Below, one piece after another: positions 1-5,924 of a stretch of DNA of 7,931 nt. The stretch's first letter is position 1. Every line of letters begins with the position of its first letter. Position numbers and translations under genes: made by a program. Source of the stretch: Streptococcus oralis (GTDB taxonomy: Bacteria; Bacillota; Bacilli; Lactobacillales; Streptococcaceae); the NCBI GenBank assembly GCA_937930605.1, contig CALHBZ010000207.1:1-7931 (forward strand). Reading direction: 5' to 3'. The notes under the pieces were generated by a model. The model made no database searches. It saw only the letters and a program-made list of their open reading frames with translations, and was not told the origin of the DNA.

Positions 1-319
<319 letters not shown>

Positions 320-322
320 TTA

Positions 323-589
323 TTATTTTTCACTATACATTTTAAATTCTTCTGGAAATTCCAAATCAATAACCTCATTCCAAAAACCATCTGGAACTCC
401 AATATCGTCTAACAACTCATCTTTATTATCTTCCGAGTTATTATTTTCAATTCCATAAAAACTTAACACTTCATCACCATAAAAGTTTCTAAAGCCATCC
501 CAATCAATATTGTTTCCATTCCAGCCATGACGATCGTCTTGCTCAACGAATTCTTGTATTTGTTCTAAAAAATCTTTATAATTAAACAT
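323..589 (-). CDS. Small, strongly acidic protein of unknown family, inserted between grpE and dnaK
   Basis: I do not recognise this 88-residue protein. It is extremely acidic (24 Asp/Glu against 6 Lys/Arg, net charge about -18) and aromatic-rich, with three Trp in GWNGN, DWDG and FWNE contexts and several Phe and Tyr. There is no signal peptide, membrane segment or Cys. It looks like a compact soluble protein; acidic proteins of this size include immunity proteins, nuclease inhibitors and DNA mimics, but nothing here proves any of these. Translation looks real: a GGAAAGAGGA Shine-Dalgarno begins on the last base of the grpE stop codon, the gap to grpE is 13 bases, and dnaK follows 27 bases later, so it is tightly embedded in the operon and should be heat-inducible with it. 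It is visibly more AT-rich than grpE and hrcA, which suggests later acquisition. Reality of the gene is likely; its function is unknown. Confidence 0.8.
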   Translation of the reverse strand: MFNYKDFLEQIQEFVEQDDRHGWNGNNIDWDGFRNFYGDEVLSFYGIENNNSEDNKDELLDDIGVPDGFWNEVIDLEFPEEFKMYSEK

Positions 590-602
590 TCTGTCCTCTT
601 TC

Positions 603-1106
603 CTAATTATAAACTACCACCATTGCTGGGCGTAGGATGCGGTCATGGAGTTTGTAGCCTTTTTGGAAGACTTGGGCGATAGTATCTGCTGGGTGTTCAT
701 CGTCTGCTGAGAGAGTTTGGATGGCCATATGATAGTTATGGTCAAATTCGCCGTCAGCTGCGATTTCTTCGATTCCTTCTTCTTTCAAAGCATGAATCAA
801 GCTTTCTTGTACCATCTCCAATCCTTTTTTGACATCGTCTGTCAATCCTTCAACTGCAAGTGCACGTTCTAGGTTGTCGAGCGATGGTAAGATTGCTTTT
901 GCCAAATCTTGACTACGATAGCGTTGCAAGTTTTGACGTTCTTCATTGGCACGGCGTTGGATATTTTGCATTTCTGCATGAGCGCGAAGGTATTTGTTTT
1001 CGAACTCGTCCGCACGTTCATTAGCCAAGTCCAGTTCAGACTTCTCAGGAGCAGTTTCTACCACATCCTCTTCTTTTACTTCTTCGTTTTTTATTTCCTC
1101 AGACAT
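603..1106 (-). CDS. grpE: Nucleotide exchange factor GrpE
   Basis: GrpE is the dimeric exchange factor that releases ADP from DnaK and resets the Hsp70 cycle in the cytosol. The protein (167 aa from this start) has a disordered acidic N-terminus (residues 1-30, rich in Glu), a long helical coiled-coil region (about 30-85, including [20 protein letters not shown]), and a C-terminal beta domain. That domain carries the family signature FDHNYHMAI at about residues 119-127 and [16 protein letters not shown] near the end. Length fits the streptococcal protein (about 174). The ATG at 1104-1106 is chosen because AAAGGAGG, a near-perfect Shine-Dalgarno, lies 7 bases upstream. An in-frame ATG 12 codons upstream (1140-1142) also has a good ribosome site and is discussed as a finding. 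It lies 38 bases after hrcA and 13 bases before the acidic ORF. Confidence 0.97.
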   Translation of the reverse strand: MSEEIKNEEVKEEDVVETAPEKSELDLANERADEFENKYLRAHAEMQNIQRRANEERQNLQRYRSQDLAKAILPSLDNLERALAVEGLTDDVKKGLEMVQESLIHALKEEGIEEIAADGEFDHNYHMAIQTLSADDEHPADTIAQVFQKGYKLHDRILRPAMVVVYN

Positions 1107-1144
1107 TTTTCGCCTCCTTTTTAGGAATTTATGTAATTTCATGT

Positions 1145-2179
1145 TCAACTCACCTCATAATGATTGCTACTCAAATAGCGGTAGAAATCTGTGAGTTTCA
1201 TAGTTAAGACTCGATTGACCACATTGACCTGGTTGATTAGTTGCTGGTAGTCCAGATTGACTGGACCGATAATTGCCAGAATTCCAAAACCTCGATAAGG
1301 GATAAGGAATTTACTGCTAATCACTGCTAGATCAGCTAGGCAGGATTCTTGACTATCTGCAACACGAACATTTTGCATCTGATCTTCATGCAGACCTTCA
1401 CGAATCCCCAGAGCCACCTTTTGCGGTTGGTCAAAGAACTGATAGGCTGCTAGATTGGCAAAATTCAAGAGATTGACCTTGCCCGCCACCACAATGTTTT
1501 CGTTGAACATTTCCTTAAAAATGTGTTCAAAGAGATCCATAACATTGTCCGTTGTTGTAAAGTAACGCTGGATAATCTGCGGAATCTCCGTCCGAATCTT
1601 GTAGTGAATATCCAGAACGGTGTGACCGAGGAAACGTTCCTGAATGATGGTCTTCAGTTTCAGCAAATCCTCTTGCAAGAAATTCCTTGGAATCAGAAAC
1701 TGACTGGTAACCGTTCGAGACTCGTCTAGGGTGAAAACTGCAAGAGCAGTATGTTGGCCTAGAACGACAATATCGAAAGCTGTCAGGCGTTGTCTGCTCG
1801 GTTCAACATCCAGAGCCACTACCGTACAGCCACTTAGGTCTGTTAGTAGATTAGCAGCCTCTTGCAGAATATCCTCCAATTTGAAGAATTCCTGATCAAA
1901 GGCTTTGACAATTTCGTATACCTCATTTTCAGCCAGTCGGTCAAAATCCAATGAGTGTTTCACATAGTACTGAAAACCAGCAACACTTGGCATCCGACCA
2001 CTCGAAGTATGAGCCTTCTCAAGCAAACCTTGCTTTTCTAGAGCCGCCATATCATTACGAATGGTTGCACTACTAGAGTTGATAGACTCTTGTAAGGCTT
2101 TAGATCCGACAGGTTCGTGCGTTTTGGTAAAGATGTCAATAATCAGATTTAAAATATCCTGCTGACGCTCTGTAACCAT
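1145..2179 (-). CDS. hrcA: Heat-inducible transcription repressor HrcA
   Basis: HrcA is the repressor of class I heat-shock genes; it binds CIRCE operators and depends on GroEL to stay active, so it is titrated off when misfolded protein accumulates. At 344 residues it is full length for Streptococcus. The N-terminal winged helix (about residues 1-70) contains [10 protein letters not shown] and the recognition segment [20 protein letters not shown], then [17 protein letters not shown], all classic for the family; the GAF-like and dimerisation domain follows to the C-terminus. The ATG at 2177-2179 has a GAGGGGAG ribosome site about 8 bases upstream. Longer reading from GTG at 2221 would start inside CIRCE and adds residues foreign to the family. 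It is the first gene of the operon and is autoregulated by the two CIRCE elements upstream. Confidence 0.98.
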   Translation of the reverse strand: MVTERQQDILNLIIDIFTKTHEPVGSKALQESINSSSATIRNDMAALEKQGLLEKAHTSSGRMPSVAGFQYYVKHSLDFDRLAENEVYEIVKAFDQEFFKLEDILQEAANLLTDLSGCTVVALDVEPSRQRLTAFDIVVLGQHTALAVFTLDESRTVTSQFLIPRNFLQEDLLKLKTIIQERFLGHTVLDIHYKIRTEIPQIIQRYFTTTDNVMDLFEHIFKEMFNENIVVAGKVNLLNFANLAAYQFFDQPQKVALGIREGLHEDQMQNVRVADSQESCLADLAVISSKFLIPYRGFGILAIIGPVNLDYQQLINQVNVVNRVLTMKLTDFYRYLSSNHYEVS

Positions 2180-2205
2180 CTCATCACTCCCCTCTGTCAG
2201 ATCGA

Positions 2206-2232
2206 TTAGCACTCGATACACCCAAGTGCTAA
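2206..2232. promoter_or_regulatory. CIRCE operator, proximal copy
   Basis: The sequence is TTAGCACTC - 9 bases - AAGTGCTAA, which matches the CIRCE consensus (TTAGCACTC-N9-GAGTGCTAA) at 17 of 18 arm positions. It lies just downstream of the hrcA -10 box, covering about +5 to +31 of the transcript, so bound HrcA would block initiation or clearance. It also forms a hairpin near the mRNA 5' end. Confidence 0.97.
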
Positions 2233-2243
2233 CTTATGATTCT

Positions 2244-2271
2244 ATTATACACCCTTAAAAGAGAATGTCAA
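2244..2271 (-). promoter_or_regulatory. hrcA-grpE-orf-dnaK promoter
   Basis: On the minus strand the -35 is TTGACA (2266-2271) and the -10 is TATAAT (2244-2249), both perfect consensus, separated by 16 bases. The start of transcription should be near 2237. The promoter sits between the two CIRCE elements, so a very strong vegetative promoter is held down by HrcA rather than needing an alternative sigma factor. Confidence 0.92.
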
Positions 2272-2288
2272 GACAAAAACTCAAAAAA

Positions 2289-2315
2289 TTAGCACTCTTT
2301 TATCAAGAGTGCTAA
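2289..2315. promoter_or_regulatory. CIRCE operator, distal copy, also terminator-like on the minus strand
   Basis: This is a perfect CIRCE: TTAGCACTC - 9 bases - GAGTGCTAA, 18 bases upstream of the -35 box. Its spacer happens to be self-complementary at the edges, so the RNA stem extends from 9 to 11 pairs with a 5-base GATAA loop. On the minus strand the stem is directly followed by six T residues. It therefore also has the form of an intrinsic terminator for the DUF2812 operon that ends 25 bases before it. The operator role is established for this motif; the terminator role is inferred from structure. Confidence 0.95.
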
Positions 2316-2339
2316 AAATCAGTCTGAAGACCTAGAAAC

Positions 2340-2852
2340 TTACCTTCCATCTACTCGATATTTCCTTCTAAGCCTGAAAAAACCATAGAATAGATAAGAA
2401 ATTATAAAGGCATATAGAGCAAAAATGACGAAGAAAGATTGCGACAGTTCTTCTCGAAACAAACTCATACAAACAACAAGACCACCCGAGAAAACAGCTG
2501 TACATGAACGAAGTCTATACCGCATAACTTCCCACCTGAGAGTCTTACTCATATAGACTTGATCCTCTGGAAGTAAATCAAAAGATGATTTACGAAGAAT
2601 TGAACAAGAACCTGTTTCTATCAATTCCCAACCTCTATTTCTAAAATCTTGCAGTTCATGCTTATACTTTTTAAGAAATCTAGAATCATAGATACGGTAG
2701 ATGATATCTTCCGGTTGACATTGGTCAAAATAAAAAAAAACAAAACGACTCGTTCTATACCTCCAACCTTTCAAATGCATCTCATGTAAATATTCTTCTT
2801 CCTTGTCCAAATCAACAATGGTGAAAATTCGAAATTGTGCTTTACTTTTCAT
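2340..2852 (-). CDS. DUF2812 domain membrane-anchored protein (second copy)
   Basis: A 170-residue protein of the DUF2812 type; its biochemical role is unknown. The N-terminal soluble part (about 1-100) carries the family pattern: FRIFTIVDLDKEEEYLHEMH, then GW, a FDQCQPEDIIYRIYD block and a RNRGWELIE block. Two hydrophobic segments follow (about 115-132 and 138-160), then a basic tail RLRRKYR, suggesting a cytosolic domain anchored to the membrane by a C-terminal hairpin. It is clearly paralogous to the preceding gene, with the same blocks in the same order. I chose the ATG at 2850-2852 with GGGAGGAAGG just upstream; extending to a TTG at 2867 would translate the ribosome site. It is the last gene of the padR operon, 34 bases after its paralogue. 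Such proteins usually travel with PadR regulators; a membrane-sensing role is only a guess. Confidence 0.85.
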   Translation of the reverse strand: MKSKAQFRIFTIVDLDKEEEYLHEMHLKGWRYRTSRFVFFYFDQCQPEDIIYRIYDSRFLKKYKHELQDFRNRGWELIETGSCSILRKSSFDLLPEDQVYMSKTLRWEVMRYRLRSCTAVFSGGLVVCMSLFREELSQSFFVIFALYAFIISYLFYGFFRLRRKYRVDGR

Positions 2853-2886
2853 AATCCTTCCTCCCAATTAGAAAACATACATTGTT

Positions 2887-3465
2887 TTATTTATCAGATA
2901 ATACTTTCCATTTTTGAAACAATCTCCAAAGAATATAAGAAATCTGAATCGCAAATACTATCAATAAAACACCATCTATTATGAAAATCAAAAACAATTC
3001 CCAACTAAAAGAACTAACTCCACTGACAAACTTTGAGAAAACCGGTAGTAGAGCTGAAAATAGAAGCAAGATAGGAAGCATCCGCATTGTTAAAATACGT
3101 TTGACCATAGCTAACCTCCCGGCCGCATCGTTATAAATTTCAAATTCCGCATCCGATTCAATTTGAGAATAAGGCTTACTAAAGTAGGAAAAACTATTAA
3201 AGTCTGTAATATGCTCCCAGCCATAGTCTTTAAATAGTTGTAAATAAGAGGCTCTCTCTGATTTTTTCATGGGATAAAAGTCCAACTGATAAGACACCTG
3301 CTCAGGCTGACACTCTTCAAAAGTATACTTAACTGCAACTACTAAGTTAGAGTAGCTTACTCTCTTAAGTTTCCAGCCCTCAGCATGCATTTTTCTAAGA
3401 TATAAAGCCTCTCTATCATAATCCGCAATGGTAGCAATTCTATAAACAACCTTCTTTTCCATCAT
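2887..3465 (-). CDS. DUF2812 domain membrane-anchored protein (first copy)
   Basis: A 192-residue DUF2812 protein of unknown biochemical function. The soluble N-terminal domain shows YRIATIADYDREALYLRKMH at about 8-27, GWKL at about 30-33, FEECQPEQVSYQLDF at about 49-63 and LFKDYGWEHI at about 77-86. Two membrane segments follow (about 129-149 and 156-180), then a short basic tail. It begins with two adjacent ATG codons (3463-3465 and 3460-3462); the padR stop codon TGA lies across them (ATGATG), a stop-start overlap that predicts translational coupling. The ribosome site GGGAGGGAGG lies within the end of padR. The coupling ties its synthesis to the PadR repressor, consistent with a regulator plus target unit in which the DUF2812 protein may be the output or a sensor. 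Family assignment is good; function is not known. Confidence 0.88.
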   Translation of the reverse strand: MMEKKVVYRIATIADYDREALYLRKMHAEGWKLKRVSYSNLVVAVKYTFEECQPEQVSYQLDFYPMKKSERASYLQLFKDYGWEHITDFNSFSYFSKPYSQIESDAEFEIYNDAAGRLAMVKRILTMRMLPILLLFSALLPVFSKFVSGVSSFSWELFLIFIIDGVLLIVFAIQISYILWRLFQKWKVLSDK

Positions 3466-3782
3466 CCTCCCTCCCGACTATTTCTGTAGAGTCGTTCAAT
3501 ACGTTTCAATTCAATATCTAAGACCTTGCGTCCCAAGTCTGTAATCTGATAGATTTTCCGTTTTTCTTCTTCTCGGACAAAGAAAATCAAACCATCCTTT
3601 TCCATCTTTGACAAGGTTCCATACATAGTTCCAGGACTAATCAAAACTTGCGAATCTGTCATCTCCTTGACCTTTTGTGTAATACCATAGCCATGGTTCT
3701 CCTTCTGTAGACAAAACAAGATATAAAAGCCCGTTTCCGTCATGGGAAGGTAAACACGCCTGATCTTATCTGCTAATTCCAT
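3462..3782 (-). CDS. PadR-family transcriptional repressor
   Basis: A 106-residue winged-helix regulator of the short PadR type. Motifs are ILFCLQKENHGYGITQKV (about 21-38), which spans helix 1 and the GYGI turn; ISPGTMYGTLSKMEKDGLI (about 48-66), the recognition helix and start of the wing; and KRKIYQITDLGRKVLD (about 74-89), the wing strand. The C-terminal helix is short, as in the small dimeric subclass. ATG at 3780-3782 is preceded by a perfect AGGAGGTGA ribosome site. It is first in an operon with two DUF2812 genes and overlaps the first. The promoter holds two copies of a 19-bp motif, one within and one just past the core promoter, the arrangement expected for autorepression. The inducing signal is unknown; PadR relatives respond to phenolic acids, antimicrobials or envelope stress, but nothing here selects among these. 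Confidence 0.93.
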   Translation of the reverse strand: MELADKIRRVYLPMTETGFYILFCLQKENHGYGITQKVKEMTDSQVLISPGTMYGTLSKMEKDGLIFFVREEEKRKIYQITDLGRKVLDIELKRIERLYRNSREGG

Positions 3783-3807
3783 TTATAATCACCTCCTATT
3801 CAGTTCG

Positions 3808-3826
3808 ATACATCGCACCTCGTTAT
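3808..3826. promoter_or_regulatory. Putative PadR operator, downstream copy
   Basis: Plus-strand reading ATACATCGCACCTCGTTAT matches the upstream copy at 16 of 19 positions, centred 24 bases away. It lies just downstream of the padR -10 box, across the expected transcription start and early leader. Binding by PadR is inferred from the duplication and position only. Confidence 0.6.
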
Positions 3827-3830
3827 ATAA

Positions 3831-3859
3831 AATATATCACACCTCGATATAAAACGCAA
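3831..3859 (-). promoter_or_regulatory. padR-DUF2812 operon promoter
   Basis: On the minus strand the -35 is TTGCGT (3854-3859) and the -10 is TATATT (3831-3836), 17 bases apart; each is within two mismatches of consensus. The start should be near 3824, giving a leader of about 42 bases. The -35 lies right beside the T-tract of the glnA terminator, so the cassette is packed directly against glnA. Confidence 0.7.
3832..3850. promoter_or_regulatory. Putative PadR operator, upstream copy
   Basis: Plus-strand reading ATATATCACACCTCGATAT fills the space between the -35 and -10 boxes of the padR promoter and overlaps the -10. The ends form a dyad (ATATC - 7 bases - GATAT), as expected for a dimeric winged-helix repressor. 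A second copy follows at 3808-3826. Confidence 0.65.
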
Positions 3860-3860
3860 G

Positions 3861-3886
3861 AAAAAAAGACCGCCCTCAGGCAATCT
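3861..3886 (-). terminator. Intrinsic terminator of glnRA
   Basis: Starting 10 bases after the glnA stop codon, the minus strand reads AGATTGCC - TGAG - GGCGGTCT followed by a run of seven T. The 8-pair stem (two G-U pairs), 4-base loop and T-tract form a standard rho-independent terminator. Confidence 0.9.
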
Positions 3887-3896
3887 TTCTTCTATA

Positions 3897-5243
3897 TTAA
3901 TAAAGATCTAAATAGTTATCAACTTCCCATTGTGACACAAAGGTTGCGTAGCTAGCCCACTCGATACGTTTAGCCTCAAGGAAGCTTGTATAGATGTGTT
4001 CACCTAGGGCTGCCTTAACCACTTCATCTTCAGTCAAAGCTTTCAAAGCGTTGTGAAGAGTTGATGGAAGATCTGTAATGCCAGCTTCCTTACGCTCCTC
4101 TGCTGTCATGATGTAGATATTTTCTTCGATAGGAGCTGGTGCTTCGATTTTATTTTCAATACCATGCAAACCAACTTCCAACAGAACCGCCATAGCAATG
4201 TATGGGTTTGCCATTGGATCCACTGAACGCAACTCAAGACGAGTTCCCATACCACGTGAAGCAGGCACGCGCACAAGTGGCGAACGGTTACGACCAGCCC
4301 AAGCAATGTAAACAGGCGCTTCATAACCTGGAACCAAACGTTTGTATGAGTTAACTGTTGGGTTCATGATGGCAGTATAGTTGTAGGCATGCTTGATCAA
4401 ACCGCCAAGGAAATGGTAGGCCGTTTCTGACAACTGCATTCCTTTTGGATCATTTGGATCAAAGAAGGCATTATTCCCATCCGCATCAAACAAGGACATA
4501 TTACAGTGCATACCTGATCCAGCAATACCAAATTTTGGTTTCGCCATAAAGGTTGCGTAAAGCCCATGTTTACGAGCAATGGTTTTAACAACGAGCTTAA
4601 AGATTTGAATCTTATCACAAGCGCGGAGGACTTCATCATACTTGAAGTCAATTTCATGTTGTCCAACTGCAACCTCGTGGTGACTCGCTTCTACTTCAAA
4701 TCCCATTTTGGTCAAGACATTCACAATCTCACGACGTGTATTGTCCGCAAGGTCAGTAGGCGCCAAATCAAAATAGCCACCCTTGTCATTTACTTCAAGA
4801 GTTGGATCCCCATTTTCATCCAGCTTAAATAGGAAGAATTCTGGCTCTGGACCAAGGTTGAAGGATTTGAATCCTACTTCTTCCATATGACGAAGTGCAC
4901 GCTTCAGATTACCACGAGGGTCACCTGCAAATGGTTCGCCTTCTGTTGTATAAACATCACAGATCAAACCTGCAACACTTCCATTTTCATCTCCCCAAGG
5001 GAAGACTGTCCATGTATCCAAGTCTGGGTACAAGTACATATCTGACTCATTGATACGTACAAAACCTTCAATAGAAGATCCATCAAACATGGCTTTGTTT
5101 GACAAGACCTTGTCTAGTTGTTCATCTGTAGCAGGAATTTCGACGTTTTTCATAGTTCCCAGAATATCTGAAAACATGAGACGGATAAAGGTAACATTTT
5201 TTTCCTTGACTTCACGACGAATATCTGCAGCTGTGATTGGCAT
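3897..5243 (-). CDS. glnA: Glutamine synthetase, type I-alpha
   Basis: Makes glutamine from glutamate, ammonia and ATP; a cytosolic dodecamer central to nitrogen assimilation. The 448 residues fit the GSI-alpha class of low-GC Gram-positives. Visible motifs: beta-grasp signature DGSSIEGF (54-61), metal ligands in GPEPEFF (131-137), [16 protein letters not shown] (185-200), the ATP-site block [14 protein letters not shown] (225-238) with catalytic-site His236, and [19 protein letters not shown] (294-312) whose Glu308 sits in the active-site flap. The adenylylation Tyr segment of enterobacterial enzymes is not present, so control is by feedback inhibition and GlnR. Arg63, just after the DGSSIEGF block, corresponds to the Bacillus arginine implicated in glutamine feedback. 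ATG at 5241-5243 follows AAGGAG with 7-8 bases spacing. It is 36 bases downstream of glnR and ends in a strong terminator. Confidence 0.99.
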   Translation of the reverse strand: MPITAADIRREVKEKNVTFIRLMFSDILGTMKNVEIPATDEQLDKVLSNKAMFDGSSIEGFVRINESDMYLYPDLDTWTVFPWGDENGSVAGLICDVYTTEGEPFAGDPRGNLKRALRHMEEVGFKSFNLGPEPEFFLFKLDENGDPTLEVNDKGGYFDLAPTDLADNTRREIVNVLTKMGFEVEASHHEVAVGQHEIDFKYDEVLRACDKIQIFKLVVKTIARKHGLYATFMAKPKFGIAGSGMHCNMSLFDADGNNAFFDPNDPKGMQLSETAYHFLGGLIKHAYNYTAIMNPTVNSYKRLVPGYEAPVYIAWAGRNRSPLVRVPASRGMGTRLELRSVDPMANPYIAMAVLLEVGLHGIENKIEAPAPIEENIYIMTAEERKEAGITDLPSTLHNALKALTEDEVVKAALGEHIYTSFLEAKRIEWASYATFVSQWEVDNYLDLY

Positions 5244-5271
5244 GAGTTTTCTCCTTAATGTATGACTACTT

Positions 5272-5287
5272 GCGGTTGGCTAACCGC
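5272..5287 (-). other. Hairpin at the glnR stop codon, glnR-glnA junction
   Basis: A perfect dyad, GCGGTT - 4 bases - AACCGC, spans the glnR TAG stop codon and the first bases of the glnR-glnA gap. There is no T-tract, so it is not a terminator. It could be a processing or stability element that sets the glnR to glnA ratio; that role is inference. Confidence 0.55.
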
Positions 5288-5636
5288 GACCAAAAGGTGA
5301 TCGTACCGAAGCAAAGCGACCCTGTTGGAGGAGTTCATTATGAAGTGCACGACGTACTTCAGTCTGACTCACCGCTTTCTTGGATTTCGCTTCACGTTCA
5401 GCATATTTTTTCTTAATGGCAGCGATATTATAACCTTCAGAAATATAGTCTTTTATTTCCAGCAAGCGATCCATGTCATTTAGGGAATACATGCGACGAT
5501 TCCCTTCTGTTCGCTCAGGTGTAATCAGCTGCTGATCCTCATAATAGCGAATCTGCCGAGCCGTTAAGTCTGTCAATTTCATAACGCTGCCGATTGGGAA
5601 AACTGCTAAATTACGACGCAGTTCTTTTTCTTTCAT
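5280..5636 (-). CDS. glnR: Nitrogen-control transcriptional repressor GlnR (MerR family)
   Basis: GlnR represses glnRA and other nitrogen genes when glutamine is plentiful; feedback-inhibited glutamine synthetase stimulates its DNA binding. The 118-residue protein has a MerR-type winged helix: IGSVMKLTDLTARQIRYYED (about 15-34) as helix-turn-helix, then LITPERTEGNRRMYS (37-51) as wing. A helical dimerisation segment (about 52-85) and a basic C-terminal tail (about 95-118, QQGRFASVRSPFGRG) follow; in Bacillus the tail is the part that senses glutamine synthetase. ATG at 5634-5636 has an AAAGGAGG ribosome site. The gene is first in the glnRA operon and has a GlnR box and a consensus promoter about 230-290 bases upstream, so it is autoregulated. 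Identification is firm. Confidence 0.98.
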   Translation of the reverse strand: MKEKELRRNLAVFPIGSVMKLTDLTARQIRYYEDQQLITPERTEGNRRMYSLNDMDRLLEIKDYISEGYNIAAIKKKYAEREAKSKKAVSQTEVRRALHNELLQQGRFASVRSPFGRG

Positions 5637-5862
5637 TACATCCTCCTTTCGTAAGATATGAAAATTCTAAAAACTAAAAGAAAAACAAACTAGCAAGCCT
5701 GCTTTAATGCGAGCATGTGATAGTAGAAACAATCACTCTTCTTTTCAGATAAAAAGGAATGCTAATCATTCATTCTAAGTTTTCAGTTGGGATTCAACTC
5801 CTTACTTGTATGACCAATATCAGCAAATGAAGCAAAAACTTCACTCTCCACTAGCCAAGATT
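5637..5862 (-). other. Long 5' leader of glnRA with several small hairpins
   Basis: This stretch holds no convincing gene. It is the roughly 225-base untranslated leader implied by the promoter at 5869-5897. On the minus strand it contains short perfect stems at 5828-5843 (TGAAG/CTTCA), 5785-5799 (AGTTG/CAACT), 5757-5771 (GAATG/CATTC, followed by CTTTTT), 5717-5736 (GTGAT/ATCAC) and 5692-5703 (AGCA/TGCT, followed by a T-rich tract). Each is weak alone. No known riboswitch or T-box consensus is recognised. Confidence 0.5.
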
Positions 5863-5868
5863 ACCACT

Positions 5869-5897
5869 ATTATATTCCTAAAGATTTATCCTGTCAA
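5869..5897 (-). promoter_or_regulatory. glnRA promoter
   Basis: Perfect consensus on the minus strand: -35 TTGACA (5892-5897), 17-base spacer, -10 TATAAT (5869-5874). Predicted start near 5862. The GlnR box ends 6 bases upstream of the -35, so repression would occur by contact with or occlusion of polymerase at the -35. Confidence 0.93.
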
Positions 5898-5903
5898 GAA
5901 GGA

Positions 5904-5922
5904 ATGTCACTTTTTCTGACAT
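5904..5922. promoter_or_regulatory. GlnR box
   Basis: ATGTCA - 7 bases - TGACAT, a perfect palindrome that fully meets the GlnR/TnrA consensus TGTNA-N7-TNACA. It sits at about -42 to -60 of the glnRA promoter and 2 bases after the stop codon of the upstream membrane-protein gene. I see no second GlnR box between the -35 and -10, unlike the two-site layout in Bacillus. Confidence 0.94.
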
Positions 5923-5924
5923 AT

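Noticed and set aside
909..1194. Plus-strand ORFs opposite grpE
   Set aside because: They lie opposite a certain gene, lack ribosome sites and family features, and are explained by its codon use.
2180..2221. Longer hrcA reading from a GTG at 2221
   Set aside because: It would start inside the proximal CIRCE, lacks a ribosome site, and the extra 14 residues do not belong to the HrcA family; the ATG at 2179 has a strong ribosome site and gives the standard 344 residues.
2316..2339. GTC-TTCA-GAC hairpin followed by TTTTT right after the second DUF2812 gene
   Set aside because: A 3-pair stem is not a plausible terminator; the distal CIRCE hairpin just beyond is far stronger.
2853..2867. TTG start giving a 5-residue extension of the second DUF2812 protein
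   Set aside because: Those codons are the ribosome binding site GGGAGGAAGG itself; the ATG at 2852 is the sensible start.
4106..5265. Several ORFs in other frames across glnA
   Set aside because: All lie within the full-length, intact glutamine synthetase gene and have no independent signals.
5757..5771. Hairpin with CTTTTT in the glnR leader as a true terminator or attenuator
   Set aside because: The stem is only 5 AT-rich pairs and the T-tract is short; too weak to call a terminator on its own, so it is reported only as part of the leader.
5783..5851. A 22-codon ORF starting with GTG in the glnR leader, possible leader peptide
   Set aside because: No ribosome binding site precedes it, the start codon is weak, and there is no run of Gln or other regulatory codons; it is likely chance.
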